Positions 31,162 through 39,712 of a stretch of 58,804 bases of DNA are shown here, in pieces (the stretch's first letter is position 1; every line of letters begins with the position of its first letter). The notes below the pieces were generated by a model that did no database searches, was not told where the DNA came from, and saw only the letters and a program-made list of their open reading frames with translations. Made by a program: the position numbers and the translations under genes. Source of the stretch: DASYLJ01 sp036009625 (GTDB taxonomy: Bacteria > Desulfobacterota > Binatia > DP-6); NCBI GenBank assembly GCA_036009625.1, contig DASYLJ010000182.1, positions 1-58,804 of the forward strand. Reading direction: 5' to 3'.

Positions 31162-31644
31162 ATGAGCCCCGGACGCCGTCCCACCTCGTGGCGCGCACTC
31201 GCGCAGGCGACGGACGGAGCAGCGGTCCTCGGTGGCGTCGCAGCGCTCGGCACCACCATCGCCGCGCATCGCGGCGGCACGCTCGTCTGCTGGGCGCTGC
31301 TCGTCGGCGGCATCGGCGGCATCACCGCATCGGTGGCGATGCTGTGGTCGCCCTTCGCCGCGGTCGCGTTGCTCGCCACCGTCGTCTCGTGGGCGGTCGC
31401 CGAGGAACTGATCGAGGAGATGCTCGACGCGCCGGGCACGGTGCGCCTGCACCAGAGCCTCGCCGAAGCATGGCTCGCCGCTCTGGGGGTGAGCGCCGTG
31501 CTCGTCGGCACGGGGCTGCTGCTCTGGCCTGGCACCCGCAGCCTGGCGCTCGTCTGGCCGATCGGCGCCTACGCCGTCACGTGCGGCACCTGTGCTCTGG
31601 CGATCGCGCTCCGCGGTCGTAGTCGCACCGGCGATCGTCGCTGA
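31162..31644 (+). CDS. Hypothetical integral membrane protein
   Basis: 160 aa with about four to five hydrophobic segments: AAVLGGVAALGTTIAA, LVCWALLVGGIGGITASVAML, FAAVALLATVVSWAV, AWLAALGVSAVLVGTGLLLW and LALVWPIGAYAVTCGTCALAIAL. A short amphipathic loop (EELIEEMLDAPGTVRLHQS) lies in the middle. No family recognised. Preceded by GCAGGAGCG at a usable ribosome-binding distance. Divergent to the molybdopterin oxidoreductase and convergent with a sulfotransferase, 4 bases away. Confidence 0.6.
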   Translation: MSPGRRPTSWRALAQATDGAAVLGGVAALGTTIAAHRGGTLVCWALLVGGIGGITASVAMLWSPFAAVALLATVVSWAVAEELIEEMLDAPGTVRLHQSLAEAWLAALGVSAVLVGTGLLLWPGTRSLALVWPIGAYAVTCGTCALAIALRGRSRTGDRR

Positions 31645-31648
31645 CGTG

Positions 31649-32896
31649 TCAATCGTCTTCCGGCCGCACCGGGAAGCGTTCGGTATAAAACGCGAAGCGC
31701 CGGCGCAGCGCCGCCGGGTCGATGCCGAAGTCGCCCTGCAGGTCGTAGCGCACGCGACCGAACCGCGCCCGGTCGTGCTCCGCCATGAACGCGTCGAGAC
31801 GACCGCGAGCATCGGTCGTCATCGGCAGCCCCGCCAGCGCGTAGATGCGCTCGACCATCGCGACGTCGTCGGCCATGAACTCGTGGAAGAGGACGTCGAG
31901 GCTCGACGACGCGGGCAGCACGTCGCGATCGCGAACGCAGGCGCGCAACAGACGCTCGATGCGGTCGATCCAGTAGTCGGCGATGGCATCGAGGTCGATG
32001 CGCGTGCGCCGCAGCCTCGCGCCGTACGCCAGCATGGTGATGGCCGAGCGGATCACGCACACCGGGTCGCGGTGCGTCAGCACCACGGTGGCGTCGGGGA
32101 AGGTGTCGCGCAGGGCCGGCAGGTGCTCGAGGTGCTGCGGCGACTTGAGTATCCACCGCTCCGGACCGCGCAACCACGTGAGCGCCTTCAGCGCCGTGCG
32201 CAGATACGCATAGTGCGGCCGCTGGTCGTGGGCGAGGTAGTAGTCGCGCCAGCGCGGCACGTGCGCGTACCATTCGAGGTTGTAGGTCGAGACGTCCAGC
32301 TCCTGGACCTCGATCTCCTCGTGCACGTGCTCCGGCGTCATGTGGTGCATGGCGCGCAGCAGCGGCAGGACGCGGTCCTGGCGCTCGTAGCTCTGACGGC
32401 AGCGCGCGAGACGCGGGTCGACGCCGTCGGGGCCGGGCACGTCGTCGGGTGCGGGGAACGGCTCGAGGCTCTCCCAGTAGGGCAGCGACCGCAGCCGGGC
32501 ATCGGCCGCGATGAGGTTCACCAGATGCGTCGTTCCGGAGCGCGGCAGCCCGGCGATGATGATGGGGCGACGGATCTCGACGTCGTGGATCTCCGGGTGC
32601 TTCCGCAGCAGCGCTTCGAGGCGCAGGCGATTCGACAGCACACGCACCGCGTTGCCGAACACCGTCGCGCGACCGACCGCGTTCAGCTCGACGTCCTCGT
32701 CGGCGGAGGCGAGCCAGACGGCGAGCCGCGCGCGAAAGTCGTCCGCGCCGAAGTCGTCGAGCCCGGTGCGGGCCGTGGCCGTGGTCAACACCGAGTCGAC
32801 GGTGAGCGATACCGGCGGCGCAGCCGCGATCACCGCCAGCTGCACCGCCGTCAGCGCTGGCGCAGCAAGGTCATGGACGCGGACGTCGTCGCTCAT
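31649..32896 (-). CDS. PAPS-dependent sulfotransferase family protein
   Basis: 415 aa. The P-loop-like PAPS 5'-phosphosulfate site is AGLPRSGTTHLVNLIA, and the 3'-phosphate-binding segment is VLTHRDPVCVIRSAITML. The WILKSPQHLEHLPAL segment is typical of the bacterial Sulfotransfer_3 family. It would transfer sulfate from PAPS to a hydroxyl on a lipid, sterol-like or other acceptor. It is the last gene of a five-gene coupled operon: its ATG overlaps the SDR stop (ATGA). In the same operon an alkylsulfatase-like hydrolase is encoded. Confidence 0.88.
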   Translation of the reverse strand: MSDDVRVHDLAAPALTAVQLAVIAAAPPVSLTVDSVLTTATARTGLDDFGADDFRARLAVWLASADEDVELNAVGRATVFGNAVRVLSNRLRLEALLRKHPEIHDVEIRRPIIIAGLPRSGTTHLVNLIAADARLRSLPYWESLEPFPAPDDVPGPDGVDPRLARCRQSYERQDRVLPLLRAMHHMTPEHVHEEIEVQELDVSTYNLEWYAHVPRWRDYYLAHDQRPHYAYLRTALKALTWLRGPERWILKSPQHLEHLPALRDTFPDATVVLTHRDPVCVIRSAITMLAYGARLRRTRIDLDAIADYWIDRIERLLRACVRDRDVLPASSSLDVLFHEFMADDVAMVERIYALAGLPMTTDARGRLDAFMAEHDRARFGRVRYDLQGDFGIDPAALRRRFAFYTERFPVRPEDD

Positions 32897-33642
32897 GCGA
32901 TCGAGTAGCCGCCGTCGATCGCGAGGGTCTGGCCGGTGATGAAACGCGCCGCCGGGCTCGCGAGGAAGAGCACGGCAGGCGCCACGTCCTCCGGCGTGCC
33001 CCAGCGCTTGATCGCCATACGCTCGAAGTCGCGCCGGGTGAAGTCGGGGAGGTCCTGGATGCGCGCCGTCATGTTCGAGCGCGTGAGGCCAGGCGCGACG
33101 GCGTTGACGCGGATGCCGTCGGCGGCCCATGCGACGGCGAGCGTCTTCGTGAGCTGGACGATGCCCGCCTTGGCGGCGCCGTAGCCCGGTACCGCCGTGA
33201 TGCCGAAGTACGACGCCATCGAGGCGAGGTTCACGATGCCGGCGCCGCCGGCGAGCGCGCTGGCGGCGAGGAGCGGCCGGCACGCGGTGGCCATGCGCTG
33301 CGCGCCGAACAGGTTGATGCGCACGGACTCCTCGAAGACCTCCGGGTCGTACTCGCTGCGACCACCGGGCAGGTTCGCGCCAGCGTTGTTGACGAGCACG
33401 TCGAGCGCCGGCAGCGACGCGGCCAGCGCGGTGACGGCGCCGGCGTCGGTGACGTCGAGCGAATGGTAGGTGAACGCCGACAGGTCGACGTCGTACTCGG
33501 CCGCGGCGGCACGACGACCGGTGATCGTCACCGCGGCCCCCGCGGTCGCGAACGCACGCGCGATGCCGAGCCCGATGCCGTTCGAGCCTCCCGTCACGAG
33601 GACGTGCAGGCCGGCGCAGTCGAAGACGACGCGATCGCTCAC
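32893..33642 (-). CDS. SDR-family oxidoreductase
   Basis: 249 aa classical short-chain dehydrogenase with an intact active site: TGGSNGIG cofactor motif, NNAG, Ser in NLASMASYFG and Tyr/Lys in PGYGAAKAG. The C-terminus reads FITGQTLAIDGGYSIA. The start is a GTG at 33642, preceded by GGGAGG and overlapping the stop of the upstream Gfo/Idh/MocA gene (GTGA). Residues before it in the same frame are Arg/Gly-rich and unlike the family. It likely oxidises or reduces an intermediate of the operon's pathway. Cofactor preference is not certain. Confidence 0.9.
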   Translation of the reverse strand: MSDRVVFDCAGLHVLVTGGSNGIGLGIARAFATAGAAVTITGRRAAAAEYDVDLSAFTYHSLDVTDAGAVTALAASLPALDVLVNNAGANLPGGRSEYDPEVFEESVRINLFGAQRMATACRPLLAASALAGGAGIVNLASMASYFGITAVPGYGAAKAGIVQLTKTLAVAWAADGIRVNAVAPGLTRSNMTARIQDLPDFTRRDFERMAIKRWGTPEDVAPAVLFLASPAARFITGQTLAIDGGYSIA

Positions 33643-34679
33643 ACGACCTCCCACCGACGGCTCTCCACCGAGCGATAGAGCGCCAGGGCGACGCGCAGCT
33701 CGCCGAGCGCCTGCTCCGGTCCGGCGGCGAGCGGTCGGCCATCGAGCACCGCCGCCGCGAAGTCGGAGAACTCGCCCGGGTACGAGCGCAGGTAGCCGCC
33801 CACCTCCCCCACCTGCTGCCCGTCGGGATGGGTGGCGTCCCACAGCACGACGCGGCCGGGACGCTCGATGGTGATCTCGCCCGTCGTGCCCGTCACCCGG
33901 AACATGGGCTCGGGGACGAAGGGCACGTCGTGCATCAGGCCATCGAGGACCGCGGGCACACCCGAGCGGAAGCGCAGCAGCGCCCGCACCAGCGACTCAC
34001 CCTGCATGGGCGCGTAGGGACGGCCGATGGTGCCGACGACCTCCTCGACCTCGCCGAGCCACATGCGCAACGGGCGGATCCAGTGCGAGCCGGTGTCGAG
34101 CGCGATGCCGCCGCCGGCGGCATGGTTGTCGAGCCGCCAGGCCTGTGCGCCGCCGTAGTAGGCGGGGATCGGCGGAATCGCGAAGCTGGCGCGCGCCGTC
34201 ACCACGTCGCCGATGACGCCGTCGCGGAGCAGCGTCTGTGCCGTCAGCACCTCGGGCCAGTACTGCGCGTTCTCGGCCACCATGAAGACCGTGCCGGCGC
34301 GACGCGCGGCGGCGAGGATGCGGTCGCAGGCGTCGAGCGTGGTGGCGATCGGCTTCTCGAGGAGGACGTGCTTGCCGGCGGCGAAGGCGCGCACGGCGAC
34401 GTCCTCGTGCAGATGGTGCGGCAGCATCAGGTCGACGGCGTCGAACCCGCCGGCGGCGAGCGCGTCGTCGAGGCTCGTGAAGGCGCGGGCACCGGTCTCC
34501 TTGGCGAGCGCGGCAGCGCGGGCGGGATCGGGATCGATCGCGGCCGTGATGCGGATGTCGGGCGCGCCTTCGCGAATGGCGGGCAGATGCATGCGCGAGA
34601 TGGCGCCGCAGCCGACCAGGGCCATCGTGAGCGTGCGCGGCACGCGTCGGTCTTCGTCGATCGACGGGTCGCGCGTCAA
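33639..34679 (-). CDS. Gfo/Idh/MocA-family oxidoreductase
   Basis: 346 aa. N-terminal Rossmann fold (TMALVGCGAISRMHLPAI) and the hallmark HVLLEKPIATT with its conserved Lys, then the C-terminal substrate domain with GGGIALDTGSHWIRPL, where the His/Asp pair lies. The family oxidises or reduces sugar and inositol hydroxyls with NAD(P). The start is set by a TTG that overlaps the preceding stop (TTGA). The domain itself would tolerate an ATG at 34625 that trims the first 18 residues. Third gene of the five-gene operon. Confidence 0.88.
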   Translation of the reverse strand: MTRDPSIDEDRRVPRTLTMALVGCGAISRMHLPAIREGAPDIRITAAIDPDPARAAALAKETGARAFTSLDDALAAGGFDAVDLMLPHHLHEDVAVRAFAAGKHVLLEKPIATTLDACDRILAAARRAGTVFMVAENAQYWPEVLTAQTLLRDGVIGDVVTARASFAIPPIPAYYGGAQAWRLDNHAAGGGIALDTGSHWIRPLRMWLGEVEEVVGTIGRPYAPMQGESLVRALLRFRSGVPAVLDGLMHDVPFVPEPMFRVTGTTGEITIERPGRVVLWDATHPDGQQVGEVGGYLRSYPGEFSDFAAAVLDGRPLAAGPEQALGELRVALALYRSVESRRWEVV

Positions 34680-35917
34680 GCCAGGGCGCGACGCGTGCGC
34701 TCGATCTGGTGCCGCAGCCAGCCCGTCTCCCAGAAGTTGCGCCCGCCGCGTTCGGCGAGGAGCGCCTCGTGGGCCGCGAGGAAGGCTTCGAGTGCGGGGC
34801 GCGACCCTGGCTCGGCAGCGAGCGCCATCTCGGCGAGGTGGATCGCGGTGACGGCGTCACCGGACGCGACACGCTCGTGCGCCTTCGCCGCGACGACGGC
34901 GGCACCGCCCGCGAGCGCCACGACGTCGGCATGCGCATCGTCGGGTGGCACCGCGTAGAGCTCGGTCGTCGAGCGCTGGTGGAACCAGCCCGCGTAATGC
35001 TCCCAGATCGCGCGCACGCTCCACGCCACGCAGCCATAGCCCTCGCCCACCGCCAGCTCGGGTGGCAGCCGGATGTCGCGCATCAGCGTGCGCACATCCG
35101 TCCCGTCGTTCATGCCGGCGACGGTGGCATCGTGCACGAAGCGCACGGCGTCGCGCAGGCGGACGAGCTCGGCGTCGATGACGTCGGCGCCGTGGATCGG
35201 TCCGAAGTGGCCGGTCAGCAGCAGCTCCGGCCGGAGCGCGCGCACCCGCTCGATCGCGTCGACGAATGGCAGGGCGGCACGGTAGCGGTCGCCGCGCAGC
35301 GTGACCAGGTTCGGGAAGTGCCCGAAGAGCGCGCTGAACACATTGCCGACGAAGGCGATGCGTCGCTCGGGCAGCCAGATGCAGGCCGAGTCGACGGTCT
35401 CGCCGCCCGGCGTCGCGATGAGCTCGAAGCGCACGCCGCCGAGGTCGACGTCGTAGCGGTCGGTGAACGTGACGGTCGGCTGCGGTCGCGCCTGCACGTG
35501 CAGGTTGCGCTCCGCGGTGCCGACGGCGGTCGGGAAGAAGGGCGCACTGTGCGCCACGCGGAAGCGGTGGATGCGGGCGTCGTCCTCCTGGCAGACGCGG
35601 TTGTTCGCCTGCGCGACGATCTCCGTTCCCGGCTCGCGAAACGCCTCCACGCCCCCGACGTGATCGACGTGGCCCTGTGTGAGCAGGATGTAGCGGATGG
35701 GCCCAGCGTCGACGGCATCGAACAGACGCCGGTGCAGCGGCCCCTCGAAGCCCATGCCGGTGTTGACGACGACGCGGCCCGCCGGCGTCACCACGAGGTA
35801 CGCATTCGACAGCCCCTCGGACAGCCAGACGTCCTCGGCGACGCGCACCGCTGCGGTCTGGCTGGCGGGTCGGATGTCGAAGCCGTCGGGTCGGGAGCGG
35901 TGCAGTGGCTCGCGCAT
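34676..35917 (-). CDS. Metallo-beta-lactamase-fold hydrolase with alkylsulfatase dimerisation domain
   Basis: 413 aa. Residues ~25-265 are a metallo-beta-lactamase fold. The motif reads LLTQGHVDHVGG: in the usual HxHxDH signature the first His is Gln. Downstream ligands (PGGETVDSA, LLTGHFGPIHGA) are recognisable. Residues ~275-413 match the alkylsulfatase dimerisation domain (VRAIWEHYAGWFHQRSTTELYAVPP, GGAAVVAAKAHERVASGD). Known relatives hydrolyse alkyl sulfate esters with two zincs. It starts 5 bases after the TPR protein's stop and overlaps the next gene (TTGA). Confidence 0.85.
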   Translation of the reverse strand: MREPLHRSRPDGFDIRPASQTAAVRVAEDVWLSEGLSNAYLVVTPAGRVVVNTGMGFEGPLHRRLFDAVDAGPIRYILLTQGHVDHVGGVEAFREPGTEIVAQANNRVCQEDDARIHRFRVAHSAPFFPTAVGTAERNLHVQARPQPTVTFTDRYDVDLGGVRFELIATPGGETVDSACIWLPERRIAFVGNVFSALFGHFPNLVTLRGDRYRAALPFVDAIERVRALRPELLLTGHFGPIHGADVIDAELVRLRDAVRFVHDATVAGMNDGTDVRTLMRDIRLPPELAVGEGYGCVAWSVRAIWEHYAGWFHQRSTTELYAVPPDDAHADVVALAGGAAVVAAKAHERVASGDAVTAIHLAEMALAAEPGSRPALEAFLAAHEALLAERGGRNFWETGWLRHQIERTRRALA

Positions 35918-35922
35918 GGACG

Positions 35923-36339
35923 TCAGCCGCGCCCGAGCTGCGTGCGCAGGATGCCGACGTTGTGCGAGAAGCGCTGCTTTTCGGCCTCGTCGATCGAGCG
36001 CTCGCGCAGCAGCGACTCGTAGATCGCGAGCGCCTCCGCCTGCCGATTCTGGGCGATGAGGTATCCGGCCTTGTGCTCGAGCAGCAGGTGGGGCCGGTAG
36101 TTCCGCTCGTAGTCCATGCCCCGGTCGTACCAGGCGAGCACCTCGGAGGGCTTCGCCATCTTGTCGTAGACCACCGCCATGTTGAGACAGAGGATCGACT
36201 TGTCTCGGTCGAGGAGGTCGCTCTCGAGGAGCGTCCGCATGCCCGCCAGCGCCTCGTCGTACTGCTGCTCGTCGACGAGCTTCGAGACCGCCTGCATCGC
36301 CGCGACGTACGCGTCGTAGTCCATGCGACGTGTTCGCAT
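35923..36339 (-). CDS. TPR-like helical protein, first gene of the operon
   Basis: 138 aa; an ATG 15 bases later (MDYDAYVAAM) is an equally possible start. The sequence has helix-turn-helix repeats of TPR type: VSKLVDEQQYDEALAGMRTLLES, LCLNMAVVYDKMAKPSEVLAWYDRGM and HKAGYLIAQNRQAEALAIYESLL. No export signal, so cytoplasmic. It leads the five-gene operon and is divergent to a phytanoyl-CoA dioxygenase gene across 60 bases. A scaffold or chaperone role is inferred from fold only. Confidence 0.7.
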   Translation of the reverse strand: MRTRRMDYDAYVAAMQAVSKLVDEQQYDEALAGMRTLLESDLLDRDKSILCLNMAVVYDKMAKPSEVLAWYDRGMDYERNYRPHLLLEHKAGYLIAQNRQAEALAIYESLLRERSIDEAEKQRFSHNVGILRTQLGRG

Positions 36340-36399
36340 GACGCGAACGCGGCCTCAAGCGACATTGCGCCGCGGGGCGGCCCGGGTTAGGGCGGCGGC

Positions 36400-37233
36400 G
36401 TGGATGCGGTCGAGACGTTCTGGGCAGACGGCGTCGTCGTGGTGCGTGACGTGCTGCCGGCGGACTGGATCGAGCGCATGCGCGCCGCCGTCGAGAACGT
36501 GCTGGCGGCGCGCGACGGCACCGACCTCTCGGCCATGGCCTCGCGGATCGCGGCGGCGGGCAGCGACGTCCTGCGCGACCCCGGCACGTCGACGGGCCGC
36601 TTCTTCGCCGGTACCGACCACTGGCGACGGCACGCGATCTTCCGCGACTTCGCGCTCGCGTCGCCCCTGCCAGCGCTGGTGGCGCAGCTGCTGCGCTCGC
36701 GCGTCGTCGCGCTCTACGAGGACAGCCTGCTCGTGAAGGAGCCGGGCACCGTCGAACGTACGGCCTTCCACCAGGACATGGCCTACTTCCACGTGACGGG
36801 GACCCACGTGTGCACGACGTGGTGCCCGCTCGATCACGTCACACCCGAGAGCGGCGCCGTCACCTACGTGCGCGGCTCGCATCGGTGGGACCGCACGTTC
36901 CGTCCGAACCTGTTCGTCAGCACGGCCGCGATTCCGGGAACCGAGGGTGACGCCGTCCCCGACGTCGACGCCGATCCCGCACGCTACGATCTTGTGACGT
37001 TCGAGACGTCGCCGGGCGACGTCGTCGTGCACCATGCGCGCACCATCCACGGTGCGCCGGGGAACGCCTCGACGACGCGACGGCGGCGCGCGGTGTCGGT
37101 GCGGTACTGCGGCGACGATGTGCGCGTCATGCGGCGGCCCGGCGCGCCGCAGAAGCCGTGGCTCGAACGCGTCGCGGACGGGGCGCCGCTCGATCCGGTC
37201 GAGAGCCCGGTCGCCTTCGCGACCCGTAGCTGA
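36400..37233 (+). CDS. Phytanoyl-CoA dioxygenase family protein
   Basis: 277 aa from a GTG start (no ATG fits). Fe(II)/2-oxoglutarate oxygenase: His and Asp in AFHQDMAYFHV, the distal His in HHARTIHGAPGN, an Arg further on (RRRRAVSVRYCG), and VRGSHRWD between. The WCPLDHVTPESGAVTYVRGSHRW segment is typical of this family. Divergent to the sulfotransferase/alkylsulfatase-like operon and possibly co-regulated with it, and convergent with a small gene of the desaturase operon. Relatives hydroxylate lipids or cleave alkyl sulfates by hydroxylation, which is notable beside this operon; the link is inferred. Confidence 0.87.
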   Translation: MDAVETFWADGVVVVRDVLPADWIERMRAAVENVLAARDGTDLSAMASRIAAAGSDVLRDPGTSTGRFFAGTDHWRRHAIFRDFALASPLPALVAQLLRSRVVALYEDSLLVKEPGTVERTAFHQDMAYFHVTGTHVCTTWCPLDHVTPESGAVTYVRGSHRWDRTFRPNLFVSTAAIPGTEGDAVPDVDADPARYDLVTFETSPGDVVVHHARTIHGAPGNASTTRRRRAVSVRYCGDDVRVMRRPGAPQKPWLERVADGAPLDPVESPVAFATRS

Positions 37234-37237
37234 AGCG

Positions 37238-37558
37238 CTACGCCTTTTTGTCCACGCGCTCCTGCTCGTCGAACGTGCGCTGCACCTTCTGCTGGTCGTC
37301 GATCGCCTCGAAGATGTGCGACGCCAGTCCACCGATCTCGCGGTTGATGCTCCGGATGACGTCGTAGACGCCGCCGATTGTCCGCTGGCTGGTGTCGCGG
37401 ACGCCGCTGGCGGCGTCGCCGAGGAGGCCGCGCTGCTCGAGGACGTTGAACGGGAGGTCGAGGATCACCTTGTGGATCTGCTCGACCGTGGTGGCGCCCT
37501 GGTCGATGGCCTCCTGCACCAGGTCCTTGACGGCTTCGATACGCAGCAGGGTCGACAT
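37238..37558 (-). CDS. Small helical protein of unknown function, co-translated with desaturase
   Basis: 106 aa, soluble and charged, with no membrane segment. Predicted helical throughout (IEAVKDLVQEAIDQGATTVEQIHKVILDLPFNVLEQ, GGVYDVIRSINREIGGLASHIFEAI). The ATG lies one base after the desaturase TGA, with GGAGG six bases upstream inside the end of that gene, so translation is tightly linked. No family recognised. Association with the desaturase complex or its membrane substrate is inferred from linkage. Confidence 0.65.
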   Translation of the reverse strand: MSTLLRIEAVKDLVQEAIDQGATTVEQIHKVILDLPFNVLEQRGLLGDAASGVRDTSQRTIGGVYDVIRSINREIGGLASHIFEAIDDQQKVQRTFDEQERVDKKA

Positions 37559-37559
37559 G

Positions 37560-38651
37560 TCAGGCCTCCGCGGGAACCGCGCTGCCACCAAACGACGGCA
37601 GGCTGTGGACGACGATACGTTTCACGACCGACCAGAGCTGCGCCGCGAACGACCCGGTATTGTAGTGCTGGTCGTGGCGGGCGGCGATCTCCCGCACGCG
37701 CGGCGCCATCTCCGCATAGCGCCGTGCGGGGATGTCGGGGAAGAGGTGGTGCTCGATCTGGTGGCTCAGGTTGCCGGTCATGAAGTGGAAGAGCGGGCCG
37801 CCCTCGAGATTGCTCGAGCCACGGAGCTGCCGCATGTACCAGTGGCCGCGCGACTCGTCCTCGACGACGGACGCCGGAAAGACCTCGGCGTCGGCGGTGA
37901 AGTGGCCGCAGAAGATGACGGCGAACGTCCAGAGGTTGCGGATCAGGTTGGCGCCGAGATTGCCGAGCAGGACGGCCGGCGCCATCGGGCCCGCGAGCAG
38001 CGGGAAGACGACGTAGTCCTTCGCGATCTGCCGGGCGGCCTTGCGGGCGATCGGCGCCACGTCGCGCACCACCTCGGCCGCACTCTTCCTGCCATCGAGG
38101 GCGCGGTCGATCTCGGCGTCGTGCAGCGCCACACCCCACTGGAAGTTCACCGCCAGCGCCGCGGCGTACAATATCTGTGGCACGTTACGCACCGACCAGC
38201 GCTGCTCGGGGAAGAGGCGCAGCAGCCCGTAGCCGACGTCGCGGTCCTTGCCCAGCACGTTGGTGAAGGTGTGGTGCATCAGGTTGTGCGAGTGCCGCCA
38301 GCCGTCGCCCGGGCAGATGTGATCCCATTCGTAGGTCTGCGAATGGAGCGTCGGGTCCTGCATCCAGTCGTACTGGCCGTGCATGACGTTGTGGCCCAGC
38401 TCCATGTTGTCGATGATCTTCGACAGGCCGAGCAACGCAGTGCCGGCGACCCAGGCGGGCGGAATGAAGCTCAGGAAGAGCAGGCCGCGTCCGGCGGCCT
38501 CGGTGTAGCGCACGGTGGAGCGGACGTCGCGGATGTAGGTGGCATCGGCCTCGCCGAGCGTGGCGCGCACCTCGTCGCGGAGCGTGTCGAGCGCCGTGCC
38601 GAAGGCGTCGAGCTCGTCGGGAGTCATGGGTTTGGAACGGGTAGTCGTCAT
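37560..38651 (-). CDS. Membrane fatty acid desaturase (acyl-CoA/acyl-lipid type)
   Basis: 363 aa integral diiron enzyme. All three histidine boxes are present: ELGHNVMHG, RHSHNLMHHTF and SHQIEHHLF. Hydrophobic segments surround them. Together with the ferredoxin reductase gene immediately upstream (11-base gap) it resembles the DesA3/Rv3230c pair, which desaturates fatty acyl chains using electrons from NADPH through FAD and [2Fe-2S]. A GAGGAG site lies 7 bases before the ATG. Regiospecificity is unknown. Confidence 0.92.
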   Translation of the reverse strand: MTTTRSKPMTPDELDAFGTALDTLRDEVRATLGEADATYIRDVRSTVRYTEAAGRGLLFLSFIPPAWVAGTALLGLSKIIDNMELGHNVMHGQYDWMQDPTLHSQTYEWDHICPGDGWRHSHNLMHHTFTNVLGKDRDVGYGLLRLFPEQRWSVRNVPQILYAAALAVNFQWGVALHDAEIDRALDGRKSAAEVVRDVAPIARKAARQIAKDYVVFPLLAGPMAPAVLLGNLGANLIRNLWTFAVIFCGHFTADAEVFPASVVEDESRGHWYMRQLRGSSNLEGGPLFHFMTGNLSHQIEHHLFPDIPARRYAEMAPRVREIAARHDQHYNTGSFAAQLWSVVKRIVVHSLPSFGGSAVPAEA

Positions 38652-38662
38652 GACGAATCTCC

Positions 38663-39706
38663 TCACAGAGCGAGCACGAGATCGCTGCGCGCGCGGACGG
38701 CGCACAGCTGGATCGGCTCGTCGGTCTCGTTGCGGGTGCCACCGGTGCGCAGCTCTTCGACCGCACCTGACGCGAGCACGCAGGTGCACTGGCGGCAGAT
38801 GCCGGCACGGCAGCCGTGGGCGGGCGTGAGGCCGGCGGCCTCGAGCTCCACCAGCAGACTCTGGACGCCGGGCACCGTCACGGTGCGGCCGCTGCGGGTG
38901 CAGGCGACGGCGACGGGCCCGTCGCTGGTGGCATCGCGGCGCGGGGCGCCGAACCATTCGCGGCGAAGCCGCTCGGTGAGACCGGCGTCTCGCCAGCAGG
39001 CAGCAACCGCGTCCGTCAGCGCGTCGGGGCCGCAGACGTAGGTCAGACGCTGACGGAAGTCGGGCACGACGGACTCGACGCCTGCCGCAGAGAAACGGTC
39101 CATGCCCTCGCGCGTGTACGCGGTGTGGACGCGAAGTCCGAGCAGACGATTCGGCAACGTCGTCAGCTCGTGGCGTGCGATCAGCTCGGCCGCGCGCGGG
39201 GCCCAGTTGAGCAGCACGACGTCGCGACGGGCGCCGCGGGCGGCGAGCGTGCGCAGCATGGCGAGAAAGGGCGTGATGCCGGTACCGCCGGCGACGAGCA
39301 GGAGCGGGACACGCTCGTCGTCGGGCAGCACGAAGTCGCCGTGCGCCTGGCTGATCTCGAGGATGTCGCCGGGCCGGATGCGGTCATGCAGCGCGCCGGT
39401 CACGCGGCCGTTCGGCTGGCGGCCGATGGTGAGGCGCAGCGTGCGATCGTCCTCTCCTCCGGACAGCGAGAAGGTGCGGGAGAGGCGGCGACCGTCGACC
39501 TCGAGCGTGACCACGACGTGCTGGCCGGCACGGAAGCCCCGCCACCTGGCATTCGGGCGCAGGACGACGGTGCGGACGCGCGGCGTCTCGTGCTGCACCA
39601 CCTCGACGCGGGCGCGAACGCGGTCGTAGGCGAAGAGCGGGTCGACGTGCTGGAGCCAGAACTCCAGCGTGTCGCTGTCGAGGAATCGGGTGAGCGGGTT
39701 TGGCAT
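38663..39706 (-). CDS. Ferredoxin--NAD(P) reductase with C-terminal [2Fe-2S] domain, desaturase electron donor
   Basis: 347 aa. FAD-binding domain with RTFSLSGGEDD, NAD(P)-binding domain with LLLVAGGTGITPFLAML and YVCGPDALTDAV, then a plant-type ferredoxin domain whose cluster ligands lie in HGCRAGICRQCTC plus a later Cys (IQLCAVRA). This domain order (reductase then ferredoxin) is that of the desaturase and hydroxylase reductases. First gene of the operon with the desaturase and a small helical protein. Its ribosome-binding site overlaps an inverted-repeat cluster described separately. Confidence 0.92.
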   Translation of the reverse strand: MPNPLTRFLDSDTLEFWLQHVDPLFAYDRVRARVEVVQHETPRVRTVVLRPNARWRGFRAGQHVVVTLEVDGRRLSRTFSLSGGEDDRTLRLTIGRQPNGRVTGALHDRIRPGDILEISQAHGDFVLPDDERVPLLLVAGGTGITPFLAMLRTLAARGARRDVVLLNWAPRAAELIARHELTTLPNRLLGLRVHTAYTREGMDRFSAAGVESVVPDFRQRLTYVCGPDALTDAVAACWRDAGLTERLRREWFGAPRRDATSDGPVAVACTRSGRTVTVPGVQSLLVELEAAGLTPAHGCRAGICRQCTCVLASGAVEELRTGGTRNETDEPIQLCAVRARSDLVLAL

Positions 39707-39712
39707 GTCGAC

